Shown: positions 19,398 through 27,335, counted from the stretch's first letter. The stretch: 64,000 nt of DNA from Streptomyces tubercidicus (GCF_027497495.1 NZ_CP114205.1:5952001-6016000), one strand, 5' to 3'. The notes: generated by a model from the letters alone, not told the origin. Program-made: numbers and translations.

Positions 19398-19422
19398 GTG
19401 AACTTGGATCACTCACGGTTCA
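19398..19422. promoter_or_regulatory. inverted repeats in the divergent promoter between GT operon and HTH gene
   Basis: TGAAC (19399-19403) and GTTCA (19418-19422) are inverted around 14 nt. A second repeat, GTGA-n7-TCAC (19398-19412), overlaps the first. They sit in the 140-bp space between the divergent starts at 19314 and 19455. A regulator such as the adjacent HTH protein could bind here. Support is positional only. Confidence 0.35.
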
Positions 19423-19454
19423 TTCATGCTCACCAACGATGACGCGGGGCTTCG

Positions 19455-20426
19455 ATGGAAGCGCAAGGCGAGGAGATCACCGCCGAGCAGGCGGCCGAGG
19501 ACTACGCAGCCGAGGTGGCGCGCTGGCGGGAAGTACGCGGCATGTCCAAGAGGGCGTTGGCGCTGGCCATGGGCTTCGACCCGTCCTACGTCAGCCACGT
19601 GGAGTCGGGCCGCCACAAGCCCAGCGAGGAGTTCTCACGTCTCGCCGACGAGGCACTGAACGCCGGGAAGGCGATCTGGAGACGCTGGTGCGACTATGAG
19701 CAGGCAAAAGCTCGTAACCGGCGGCCGGCGGCGCCGCCCGCCCAGCGCGGGCCCGACCAGCCGTATGCGACCGGATCGGCCCTCGTCGTCGAACACGACG
19801 CGGCACGGCTCCAGTACGACGGCACCTCGTACCGGCTGACCATGCGCCGACGGCTGCGGAACACCGGCGAGGAACCGGTGACCCGCTACCTGATCCGTAT
19901 CTCCGTGGACCGCTACCCCGGCGACCCTGAGCAATCGAACGCGCACTACCGAGCCCACCCGCTGACCTGGGACGAACTCGACCTCACCGCCACCTGCCGC
20001 GGCGAGGCGATGCGGTGGCAGGCCAAGCACGACCGCGACGCTTTCAAGGAGGTGTGGCTGCTGTTCGACAACGAGCACGGCCGCTTCCCCCTCTACCCCG
20101 GCGAGTCCGTGTGGATCGAGTACGCCTACACCGTCGGCGATGACAAGTGGGGCAACTGGTTCCAGCGAGCCGTCCGCCTGCCCACCGAACAACTCGAAGT
20201 CCAGCTCGCCTTCCCTGCCGCCCTTGACCCCGTCGTGTGGGGCACCGAGACTTCCATGACCGCCGAAGCCTCCCCGCTGCGAACCCCTCCCGTCCGCAGC
20301 GACGACGGTGAACTACGGCAATTCACGTGGATCACGACTACACCGGCCCTGCACGCTCGGTACCGTCTGGAGTGGCGGTTTCGGGCACGGACCGAACGCG
20401 ACTCAGATCAAGGGGAGTTCAGGTGA
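19455..20426 (+). CDS. HTH (XRE-type) protein with novel C-terminal beta-rich domain
   Basis: A 323-aa two-part protein. Residues 20-75 form an XRE helix-turn-helix (VARWREVRGMSKRALALAMGFDPSYVSHVESGRHKPS). A linker rich in Ala and Pro follows. The remaining 220 residues alternate hydrophobic strands with many aromatic and charged residues (RYLIRISVDRYPGDPEQ, EVWLLFDNEHGRFPLYPGESVWIEYAYTVG). I do not recognise this domain. It could sense a ligand or peptide. The gene's stop overlaps the start of the peptide deformylase (GTGA), so the two products are made in fixed ratio. It is divergent from the glycosyltransferase operon. Confidence 0.75.
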   Translation: MEAQGEEITAEQAAEDYAAEVARWREVRGMSKRALALAMGFDPSYVSHVESGRHKPSEEFSRLADEALNAGKAIWRRWCDYEQAKARNRRPAAPPAQRGPDQPYATGSALVVEHDAARLQYDGTSYRLTMRRRLRNTGEEPVTRYLIRISVDRYPGDPEQSNAHYRAHPLTWDELDLTATCRGEAMRWQAKHDRDAFKEVWLLFDNEHGRFPLYPGESVWIEYAYTVGDDKWGNWFQRAVRLPTEQLEVQLAFPAALDPVVWGTETSMTAEASPLRTPPVRSDDGELRQFTWITTTPALHARYRLEWRFRARTERDSDQGEFR

Positions 20427-21007
20427 TTGACGTGCGGCCCAGCCAGCAGATGCGAGACCTCGGCGTCGTCCAACACGGTGCCGGCATCCTCACCGAACCA
20501 GCCCGCGCCTTCGACCTGCCCGCCGAACGCGACGAGGCAGAGCGCATCACAGACGAGCTCTTCGCCGCCATGGAACGGATCGGCCAGGTCCACCCCTTCG
20601 CCAAGGGAATGGGTATCGCGGCCCCGCAGATCGGTATCGCACGCGCCGCTGCGGTCGTACAACCGCCTGGCGACGCACCCGCGATCATCCTCCTCAACCC
20701 AAAGATCACCACCCGGTCCGGCAAGGTGGACGAGCACTACGAGGGTTGCCTGAGCTTCTTCGACGTTCGCGGCCTCGTCCCGCGCCCCCTGAAGATCACT
20801 GTCGAGACCACCGCCCTGGCCGGCGAGACCGTGACCACTGTGTACGAGCGTGGCCTCGCCAGACTCATCCACCACGAGGTCGACCACCTCGATGGCTTGC
20901 TCTACACCGCCCGCATGCGGACTGGTGTCGCACCGATCCCCGTGGAGGAGTACCGGCAGACCGGCCAGGCATGGGCTTATGACGGCACAGCCCGACCGGA
21001 AGCGTGA
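20423..21007 (+). CDS. accessory peptide deformylase
   Basis: A 194-aa metalloprotease-fold deformylase that removes the formyl group from N-formyl-methionine peptides. All three active-site motifs are intact: GMGIAAPQ (residues 62-69), EGCLS (107-111, metal Cys109) and HEVDH (151-155, His/Glu/His). The start is GTG 20423, overlapping the upstream stop by 4 nt. Because housekeeping def genes are not normally coupled to an HTH gene inside a genomic island, this copy is probably specialised, for example for a peptide product, resistance to deformylase inhibitors or an immunity role. Which of these applies cannot be decided from sequence. Confidence 0.88.
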   Translation: MIDVRPSQQMRDLGVVQHGAGILTEPARAFDLPAERDEAERITDELFAAMERIGQVHPFAKGMGIAAPQIGIARAAAVVQPPGDAPAIILLNPKITTRSGKVDEHYEGCLSFFDVRGLVPRPLKITVETTALAGETVTTVYERGLARLIHHEVDHLDGLLYTARMRTGVAPIPVEEYRQTGQAWAYDGTARPEA

Positions 21008-21029
21008 TGGTAGTTAGGGAGTTGCCCAT

Positions 21030-21120
21030 ACTCCGTTGCACTCCTGCACCAGTTCAAGCGCCTCGCCGTCCGTCGGGGAGGCCGTCTCGACGGGCGACGC
21101 CTCAAGAAGGCCATCGCATG
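21030..21120 (+). pseudogene. fragment of an IS5-type transposase C-terminus
   Basis: The plus strand reads VALLHQFKRLAVRRGGRLDG, the C-terminal signature of IS5-family DDE transposases. The first 26 nt of the conserved core (21047-21072) match the oppositely oriented copy at 23880-23905 in 25 positions. Only the tail survives. The remaining 21008-21325 space is AT-richer and holds the probable promoter of the next gene around 21205-21250, but no gene. Confidence 0.7.
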
Positions 21121-21325
21121 TTCGTGTTGCGAGCTTTTCGGGTGACTCGAAAGACTTTGCGGACCATGCAACCGCCATCGCGGCAGAATGGGACCATTGC
21201 AGTAACAGTCGGAAAATAGTACGACTAATTATTCGCGACTTTCACTTTGCATGCCGAGGCTATCACTGTTCGCAAGGTGGCGAGATGCTCCTGCCCCATG
21301 CTTCAATATCGCACGAAGCGGCGCC

Positions 21326-21922
21326 ATGGAGATTTCGATGATCGCAGCAATGGTAACGGCCTGTACCAGCATCCTGATTGCCATCATGGCTTACTGGCTG
21401 AACCATCAAGGGGAGACTCGCAGATCTTTGAGGGAAGCGCGAATCGACCGGGTGAGCAGTCAATTAAAAGACCTCTATGGCCCACTGCTCGTTCTAACGG
21501 AAACGAACGAGAAGGCGTGGAGAGAGTACTGTAGGCGCTACATTCTGCCTATTGGTGTAGGCCCGACCGAGATTCCGCTGCCGGAACTGGAGGAGGCTCG
21601 GTGGCGCATGTGGGTAGAAGCAGTGTTCGCCCCGACGGCCCAGAAGATGCGGGACATCATCACCGCCCGGGGTGACCTGATCATCGGGGGAGAAATGCCG
21701 CCCGTGATCCTCGAATTTTGCGCGCACGCAGCCACCTATGACGCCCTTTTGGCGAACTGGGACGGAGTCGGACCAAGCAAATCCACCCTGATTCGCCATC
21801 CAGGAAACAGGTTCCTGTCCTACGTCCGTGAGTCGTACGGATTGCTGAAGGCGGAACAGGCGCTCCTGCTCAAGGCGGCGCGTGAGGTCGGTCGATTCGA
21901 ATTCAATCAATCAGCCCGCTGA
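21326..21922 (+). CDS. small membrane-anchored protein preceding the TIR gene
   Basis: A 198-aa protein with one N-terminal membrane segment (MIAAMVTACTSILIAIMAYWL, about residues 5-25), then a basic stretch and a soluble helical domain. No known domain is recognised. It contains a rare TTA codon (21464-21466). The composition is far less GC-biased than the core genes. The TIR gene starts 21 nt downstream, so the pair is probably one transcript, with this protein a likely membrane anchor or effector. ATG 21326 is used because it places the hydrophobic segment at the N-terminus. ATG 21338 is an alternative. Confidence 0.72.
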   Translation: MEISMIAAMVTACTSILIAIMAYWLNHQGETRRSLREARIDRVSSQLKDLYGPLLVLTETNEKAWREYCRRYILPIGVGPTEIPLPELEEARWRMWVEAVFAPTAQKMRDIITARGDLIIGGEMPPVILEFCAHAATYDALLANWDGVGPSKSTLIRHPGNRFLSYVRESYGLLKAEQALLLKAAREVGRFEFNQSAR

Positions 21923-21943
21923 CCAAAATGGAAGGAGATCGCT

Positions 21944-22816
21944 ATCAAGGTATTTCTGAGTTGGTCAGGAGAGCGCTCCAAGAAGACCGCCGAAGCTCTG
22001 TGGTCCTGGTTACCGGACGTCCTCCAATACATCAACCCCTGGCTCTCTAGTCTGGACATTTCCGCAGGGAGGAGAGGGGTTCGAGAGATCACCGACGAGC
22101 TTTCTGAAACAAATTTTGGGATCATCTGCACAACCCCGGAGAATCAGTCTTCCACTTGGATTAACTTTGAGGCCGGGGCCCTTTCCAAGCAAGTCGAGGG
22201 TGGCTATGTCGTCCCGTTCTTAATCGGCATGAAAACGACCGATCTCATCAGCCCTCTCAGTCAGTTCCAGGCCGTCATCGGGGATAGCAAAGACGACGTA
22301 CAGAAGCTTCTTTTCGACCTCAATGACGCCTCGGTCGGCCTGGCAATCCCGCGCGAAAGGTTGGAACGCGCCTTCCAGAGAAGTTGGCCGGAGTTCGAGA
22401 ACGAAATGCGGAGCATCAGTGTAATTTCGTCGAGGGATAACCTCTCGAACACGGTGCAGCGATCCGAAGCGGACATGACGGAGGAGATCCTCCTTATTGC
22501 TCGACAGCTCGATCACCGCATGGCGGAGATCGAAAGATACGAGCTACGGGCGGACGGGGCACCGAGGCGGCCGTCTCGGGAAATTCGCCGGATCAGCGAA
22601 GAGAAGTTCATTGCGTCGTCATTCGCAAAGATCGGCTGGGAGGCCGTCCGCTCCTCCTGGGAAGGCGAGAGCGTAGTCATTGTAGCGCAGAGTTCAGATG
22701 GTTCCTCGCATTCGATTTCGCGCGATTTTGTCGAGCGGCTCGCCAAGTCCCTGGGCCGGGAGGTAGCCGTGCTGGGGGAGGCCGGCAAGGTGATTGTTCG
22801 CAGCGACCTGCCCTGA
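21944..22816 (+). CDS. TIR-domain protein with apparent ATC start codon
   Basis: A 290-codon frame. Residues 2-130 form a bacterial TIR domain: KVFLSWSGERSKKTAEAL, PWLSSLDISAG, ELSETNFGIICTTPEN and WINFEAGALSK with putative catalytic E76. This family often hydrolyses NAD+ or makes NAD-derived signals in phage defence. The C-terminal half is helical with a coiled-coil-like stretch (EEILLIARQLDHRMAEIERYEL) and a small alpha/beta end. The domain needs the codons from 21944 on, but no ATG, GTG or TTG is in frame there. GAAGGAGA ends 5 nt before an ATC codon exactly where homologues have ATG (M-K-V/I-F-x-S-W-S-G). So either ATC initiates, or a start mutation has crippled the gene. ATG 22229 would delete the TIR core. 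There are two TTA codons (22010 and 22220). Confidence 0.82.
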   Translation: MKVFLSWSGERSKKTAEALWSWLPDVLQYINPWLSSLDISAGRRGVREITDELSETNFGIICTTPENQSSTWINFEAGALSKQVEGGYVVPFLIGMKTTDLISPLSQFQAVIGDSKDDVQKLLFDLNDASVGLAIPRERLERAFQRSWPEFENEMRSISVISSRDNLSNTVQRSEADMTEEILLIARQLDHRMAEIERYELRADGAPRRPSREIRRISEEKFIASSFAKIGWEAVRSSWEGESVVIVAQSSDGSSHSISRDFVERLAKSLGREVAVLGEAGKVIVRSDLP

Positions 22817-22832
22817 GATCTCCAACGCGTTC

Positions 22833-23693
22833 CTAGCGCTCGAATTTCACCTCGACCGGAATCGGCATCTTCTCCCTCTTTCTCAAACGCCGAAGACGCA
22901 ATTCGCTGGCCTTCTCCGGCTCAACCCAGGAGTTCCATGCCTTGATATAGATTGCCACCTGGTCCCGCATGCCCATCCTGCGCTTGGAACCCCGCTTCTG
23001 TGTGTCCCTCGGCACCTCTCGCAGAGCGAGCCTCGCATCGCCAGGATCCAGACTCGCACCGGACTTGAGACCCGAAATCCACTCGTCGATATCCGCGGCA
23101 GGCGCCACATCAGTGGTCACGAAAAACCCCACCGCCGCCGCCGTCTGACTCGCGAACAGGTGCTTGGAAAGCTCACGACCGATGGTCACCGCCTCCCCGT
23201 ACCTGTCTCTATCCTCGTTGTATGCGGCTAGGATCCGGTCGTTCGATACGTGAGCCCGGGCACCGCTCCAGGGATCGTTCGGCATCGTCTTGAAGAGAAT
23301 CACGTGACGGATGGTGGAGGAAAGCAGGTGCAGGTATTTCGCGCCGGTCGACAACAGCGTATCCGCTGCACTCCGACGCTTTCCGGTGTCGAGAACCGGG
23401 AAAACTTCTCTCGCCACCCCGTCGAAGACGAGCATCTCTACGGGAGTGTTGGCCTCGATAATCGCATGGAGGCGATGCTGGCCGTCGAGGAGTGCACCGG
23501 TCTCGTCGAAGGCGATTCCCTGATGAGTCAACTTCCATTCACCACGGAGAATGGTCTCCGTCAGGGATCTCACCTGCCCCATGTCCAGTCGTCTATTGAC
23601 TGAATCCCGGGACAGGAAAGTTGCCGCAATTTCGGGGGTTACCTTGACGATTCGCGAGACGAAGTTTCCCTCCGGCTCCTCCGGCTCTGCCAT
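22833..23693 (-). CDS. ParB/DGQHR-like protein
   Basis: A 286-aa protein with a ParB/sulfiredoxin-like N-terminal region. NRRLDMGQVRSLTETILRGEWKLTHQGIAFDE leads into LLDGQHRLHAI (DGQHRL at about residues 70-75), the signature shared by phage ParB-like proteins and DndB/DGQHR proteins. The remainder is helical and ends in a lysine/arginine-rich tail. Such proteins occur on phages, plasmids and islands, sometimes with defence loci. It converges with the TIR gene (16 nt between stops). ATG 23693 is preferred because GAGG lies about 12 nt upstream. ATG 23705 sits directly on that site. Its role is unknown. Confidence 0.72.
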   Translation of the reverse strand: MAEPEEPEGNFVSRIVKVTPEIAATFLSRDSVNRRLDMGQVRSLTETILRGEWKLTHQGIAFDETGALLDGQHRLHAIIEANTPVEMLVFDGVAREVFPVLDTGKRRSAADTLLSTGAKYLHLLSSTIRHVILFKTMPNDPWSGARAHVSNDRILAAYNEDRDRYGEAVTIGRELSKHLFASQTAAAVGFFVTTDVAPAADIDEWISGLKSGASLDPGDARLALREVPRDTQKRGSKRRMGMRDQVAIYIKAWNSWVEPEKASELRLRRLRKREKMPIPVEVKFER

Positions 23694-23743
23694 AGCGATA
23701 GTCATCCTCTGATCTTAAAGTCACCGACACTTGAGCTCTGCGC

Positions 23744-23770
23744 TTTTGATTGCAAGTAATCAGTTTTGAT
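23744..23770. promoter_or_regulatory. 20-bp-period TTTTGAT repeats upstream of the ParB-like gene
   Basis: TTTTGAT at 23744-23750 and 23764-23770 are 20 bp apart. TGATT...AATCA forms an inverted repeat between them (about 23748-23762). The AT-rich block lies 50-80 bp upstream of the ParB-like gene and is a plausible autoregulatory operator. Confidence 0.35.
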
Positions 23771-23845
23771 CAATAAGGCGCTGCCCGAACGCCTCCGATG
23801 CCTTAATTCAGCAAGGCAGGGACTGTTTGGAAACTCGTAACATGA

Positions 23846-24470
23846 TCACGGTGCCTGTGGATTGAGACGTCGTTCCCAGCGGACGGCAAGGCGCTTGAAC
23901 TGGTGGAGTTGGGTGAAGGTCTGGTAGACGACGTAGCGGAGCTTGCCGAGGTCGATAATGTCGGGTTCATCCCGGCTGGAGGTGACCGGCATGCTGCGGC
24001 GTTTGCGCAGCTAACTGCGATGGGGGTTGCTGTCGTAGTCCTTGTCGCCCCGCAGGGCGTCCGGGCGCTTGCGGGGTTGTCCGGCCCGGACGGCGACCGG
24101 AGGAACACTGTCGATCAGTGTGAGGGTCTGCGTGACGTTGTTGACGTTGGCAGCGGTGGTGATCACGTGGAAGGGAATGTCGTCGCCGTCGCTGATCAGG
24201 GGGTGCTTGTTGCCTGTTTTGCGGCGGTCGACCGGGGACGGGCCCGTGGCCTCGCCCCCTTTTTCGCGCGCACGTAGGAGGCATCCACGCATGCGCGCGT
24301 CCAGTCGATCCGCCCGGCCGCGTGCAACTCGGCCAGGAGTCTGCGATGCGGGGCCTCGAACACCCCAGCCTCCTGCCAGCGGCCAAGCCTTTGCTAGTGG
24401 GTCTGCCCGTATCCGAAGCCCAGCTCCGGCGGCAACTGCTGTCAGGTGATGCAAGATCGTGTTACGAGCT
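23846..24470 (-). pseudogene. decayed IS5-family transposase
   Basis: Pieces of one DDE transposase are spread over different frames on the minus strand. PELGFGYGQTH is followed by a TAG stop, then GVFEAPHRRLLAELHAAGRIDWTRACVDASYV. After a frameshift come EKGGEATGPSPVDRRKTGNK, ISDGDDIPFHVITTAANVNN and GDKDYDSNPHRS. A further shift leads to KLRYVVYQTFTQLHQFKRLAVRWERR and TGA at 23846. The gene is dead. No terminal inverted repeats were identified. The tail matches the opposite-strand fragment near 21047, so the TIR module lies between inverted IS remnants. The space from 24471 to 24865 has no convincing gene, only a hairpin. Confidence 0.85.
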
Positions 24471-24667
24471 CTCAGCAGCCCGCGGCAGGAAGCGCTGGCC
24501 GGAGGGGGTTAACTGTCCGCGCAGTCCGCAGGACACCTGATGGAAACCGTCGCCCAATAGGCAAGGGCCAGGTCACCGTTCCACGGGGAAGATCCCCGCA
24601 AGTCACCGACCCGGCTCATCATTGTGAGGCCAAGGAGGCTGGCGCGGTACAGAGCTTGGGCGAACCA

Positions 24668-24707
24668 GCGAGGGCCGCTACCCCGATTACGGAGTAGCGG
24701 CCCTCGC
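24668..24707. terminator. hairpin downstream of glnA
   Basis: A perfect 14-bp stem, GCGAGGGCCGCTAC (24668-24681) with GTAGCGGCCCTCGC (24694-24707), with a 12-nt loop. It lies 159 nt beyond the glnA stop and may end glnA transcription. Its sequence resembles the hairpin at 11918-11959. Confidence 0.7.
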
Positions 24708-24863
24708 AGCGTTTCTGACACCAAGTCAGAGGATTGGCCGTCCGGTGCACACGCGGTGCACAAGGGGGTGGAAAGCAAGTAGTGACGATGAGAACTACTG
24801 AGCAGAGTTCTCGCAGGTCACGGCATGTTTCCAGGGCTCCCGCCCAGGCCGGCCGACCATGAT

Positions 24864-24879
24864 CTTTAGATGTCGAAGT
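24864..24879 (+). repeat. right copy of the 16-nt direct repeat, at the glnA 3' end
   Basis: CTTTAGATGTCGAAGT covers the last glnA codons and stop. It matches 12023-12038 in 15 of 16 positions, in direct orientation. It could be the attachment site of the element that brought the 12-24.8 kb island. Confidence 0.45.
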
Positions 24880-26275
24880 AAAGCTCGAACTCATGCGGGT
24901 GCGGCCGCAGCTGGATCGGGGCGATTTCGTTGGTGCGCTTGTAGTCGATCCAGGTTTCGATGAGGTCGGAGGTGAAGACGCCGCCCTGCTGGAGGTATTC
25001 GTTGTCGGCTTCGAGGGCGTCGAGGACGGCCGGGAGGGAGGTGGGGACCTGGGGGACGCCTGCGTGCTCTTCGGGGGCGAGCTCGTAGAGGTCCTTGTCG
25101 ATCGGCTCGGCCGGCTCGATCTTGTTCTTGACGCCGTCCAGGCCCGCGAGGAGGAGGGCGGAGAAGGCGAGGTACGGGTTCGAGGACGGGTCCGGGGCGC
25201 GGAACTCGACGCGCTTGGCCTTGGGGTTCGAGCCCGTGATCGGGATACGCATGGCCGCGGAGCGGTTGCGCTGGGAGTAGACCAGGTTGACCGGGGCCTC
25301 GAAGCCGGGGACCAGGCGGTGGTAGGAGTTCACCGTCGGGTTGGTGAAGGCCAGCAGCGACGGGGCGTGCTTGAGGATGCCGCCGATGTAGTAGCGGGCG
25401 GTGTCCGAGAGGCCCGCGTAGCCCTGCTCGTCGTAGAAGAGCGGGCTGCCGCCCTGCCACAGGGACTGGTGGACGTGCATACCGGAGCCGTTGTCACCGA
25501 AGATCGGCTTGGGCATGAAGGTCGCGGTCTTGCCGTTGCGCCAGGCGACGTTCTTGACGATGTACTTGAAGAGCATCAGGTCGTCGGCGGCGGCGAGCAG
25601 GGTGTTGAACTTGTAGTTGATCTCGGCCTGGCCGGCCGTGCCGACCTCGTGGTGCTGGCGCTCGACCTCAAGGCCGGCCGCCTCCAGCTCCAGGGAGATC
25701 TCGGCGCGCAGGTCGGCGAAGTGGTCGACCGGCGGGGCCGGGAAGTAGCCGCCCTTGTACCGGACCTTGTAGCCGCGGTTGTTCTCCTCCGAGCCGGTGT
25801 TCCAGGCGCCGGCCTCGGAGTCGATGTGGTAGAAGGATTCGTTCGACTTCGTCTCGAAACGGACATTGTCGAAGACGTAGAACTCGGCCTCGGGGCCGAA
25901 GAACGCGGTGTCCGCGATGCCGGTGGAGGCGAGGTATGCCTCGGCCTTCTTGGCGATGTTGCGCGGGTCGCGGCTGTACTGCTCGCCCGTGATCGGGTCG
26001 TGGATGAAGAAGTTGATGTTGACGGTCTTGTCGCGACGGAACGGGTCCACACGAGCCGTCGACAGGTCCGCGCGCAGCGCCATGTCGGACTCGTGGATGG
26101 CCTGGAAGCCGCGGATCGACGAGCCGTCGAAGGCGAGTTCCTCGGCCGGGTCGAACGCCTTCGCCGGGATCGTGAAGTGCTGCATCACACCGGGCAGGTC
26201 GCAGAACCTGACGTCGACGAACTTCACGTCCTCGTCCGCGATGAACTTCTTGGCCTCGTCGGCGTTCTGGAACAT
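24866..26275 (-). CDS. glnA: glutamine synthetase type I (GlnA)
   Basis: The dodecameric GSI-beta enzyme that makes glutamine from glutamate, ammonium and ATP, the main nitrogen-assimilation enzyme. At 469 aa it has normal length. Visible motifs are [88 protein letters not shown] and the adenylylation-loop region near the C-terminus ([16 protein letters not shown], where Tyr is the modified residue in the family). ATG 26275 is preceded by TAGGAGGAGT. A GlnR box lies about 100-137 bp upstream. The 3' end matches one half of a direct repeat flanking the island on its downstream side. Confidence 0.98.
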   Translation of the reverse strand: MFQNADEAKKFIADEDVKFVDVRFCDLPGVMQHFTIPAKAFDPAEELAFDGSSIRGFQAIHESDMALRADLSTARVDPFRRDKTVNINFFIHDPITGEQYSRDPRNIAKKAEAYLASTGIADTAFFGPEAEFYVFDNVRFETKSNESFYHIDSEAGAWNTGSEENNRGYKVRYKGGYFPAPPVDHFADLRAEISLELEAAGLEVERQHHEVGTAGQAEINYKFNTLLAAADDLMLFKYIVKNVAWRNGKTATFMPKPIFGDNGSGMHVHQSLWQGGSPLFYDEQGYAGLSDTARYYIGGILKHAPSLLAFTNPTVNSYHRLVPGFEAPVNLVYSQRNRSAAMRIPITGSNPKAKRVEFRAPDPSSNPYLAFSALLLAGLDGVKNKIEPAEPIDKDLYELAPEEHAGVPQVPTSLPAVLDALEADNEYLQQGGVFTSDLIETWIDYKRTNEIAPIQLRPHPHEFELYFDI

Positions 26276-26374
26276 CCAACTCCTCCTAGCCCGGTCACCG
26301 GTCGGCGGACGCGGGATTGCTACTCGGAACGCGACCCTGTGCGGTGGCGCGATGCCCGACCATAGGCAGGCGGG

Positions 26375-26412
26375 ATTTCCCAAGCATGACCCATTTGTTT
26401 CGCCGAGGTTAA
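26375..26412 (-). promoter_or_regulatory. GlnR box upstream of glnA
   Basis: The minus strand reads TTAAC-n6-GAAAC-n6-GTCAT-n6-GAAAT, a close match to the GlnR tandem consensus with exact spacing. It is stronger than the glnII box, since the first b-site is perfect. The rest of the 26276-26678 gap shows no gene. Confidence 0.82.
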
Positions 26413-26678
26413 CCGGCGACGGCCGCCCATACCTCCCAGTGTGCGCCAAAGAGGGATGTTCCGGGCGGCTGCCGGCGGGCATCCCGGTGGCGGCCGGGCG
26501 GGGTGTCCTGGCTCCTCCCGGGCGGCCCGTCGCGCCCCGTCGCGCCCCGTTGCGCGCTTCCCGCCGTCCCCGTGGCGGCCGCGCCCGCCGTCGGGCCCGC
26601 GTGCCCTGTTGTCAGGCCCCCTGTGCCCTGTCAGGACCTCCGCGAAGGGAACGTATGCGGTCGCAGTACCGTTGTCGG

Positions 26679-27146
26679 GTGGACAACAGGCAAGCAATCG
26701 GATCGTGGATCTCCGGGCCTCGCGCGGCAGCCGAGGACATGGGTGTCGAGTTCGGATACCGCGGGCAGCAGCTCGGGCTCCCGGAGGAGGGGTCGGGCTC
26801 GATCGCGCGCCCCGGGCGGCGCTTCGCCGCGCTCTTCATCGACTGGGCGCTGTGCCTGCTTATCGCCTACGGCCTGCTCAGTGGCGGTAAGGCACAGGCG
26901 GCGAGCAACTGGGCGCTGGTGGTCTTCGCGGTGCTCAGCGTGCTGACGGTCGGCACGGTCGGCTTTACGCCGGGCAAGCGGCTGCTGGGCCTGCGGGTGA
27001 TCGCCGAGGGTGGTGGCCGGATCTCGCTGCCGCGGGTCGTGCTGCGTACGGTGCTGCTGGTGGTGGTCATTCCGGCGGTGGTCTGGGACCGGGACGGCCG
27101 CGGGTTGCACGATCGCCTCACGCGCGCCGTACAGGTTCGTATCTGA
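26679..27146 (+). CDS. RDD-family membrane protein
   Basis: A 155-aa inner-membrane protein of unknown function. The soluble N-terminus DNRQAIGSWISGPRAAAEDMG is followed by RPGRRFAALFIDWALCLLIAYGLL, which carries the R-x-x-A...D core of the RDD domain, then ASNWALVVFAVLSVLTVGTVG and VVLRTVLLVVVIPAVVW as further membrane segments. GFTPGKRLLGLRV between segments is also diagnostic. GTG 26679 gives the start usually seen for this protein next to glnA in Streptomyces. ATG 26655 is an alternative adding 8 residues. It is divergent from glnA. Confidence 0.85.
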   Translation: MDNRQAIGSWISGPRAAAEDMGVEFGYRGQQLGLPEEGSGSIARPGRRFAALFIDWALCLLIAYGLLSGGKAQAASNWALVVFAVLSVLTVGTVGFTPGKRLLGLRVIAEGGGRISLPRVVLRTVLLVVVIPAVVWDRDGRGLHDRLTRAVQVRI

Positions 27147-27250
27147 GCCGTTCGGGTCCGTATCTGTCCGTATCTGGGGCGGGGGCAGGTGGTGGGGCCC
27201 GTCGACATCCGCCCCCACACACGCACCACACACCAGCACCACACACCAAA

Positions 27251-27276
27251 CGCCCCGGAGCCAAAGCCCCGGGGCG
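27251..27276. terminator. terminator between convergent RDD and DUF4191 genes
   Basis: An 8-bp CGCCCCGG/CCGGGGCG stem lies between genes ending at 27146 (+) and 27336 (-). Just left of it a 13-bp CACCACACACCAG unit is tandemly repeated (27224-27249). Confidence 0.6.
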
Positions 27277-27335
27277 CTGTCATGCCATCAAGCAGTTGCC
27301 ATTCGAGCGGCCGTCGGCCGCAGGCCATCGCGCCC

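Noticed and set aside
21928-22050. A 40-codon ATG frame overlapping the TIR start in another frame.
   Set aside because: It ends at TAG after 40 codons and has no domain. The TIR domain is in the other frame.
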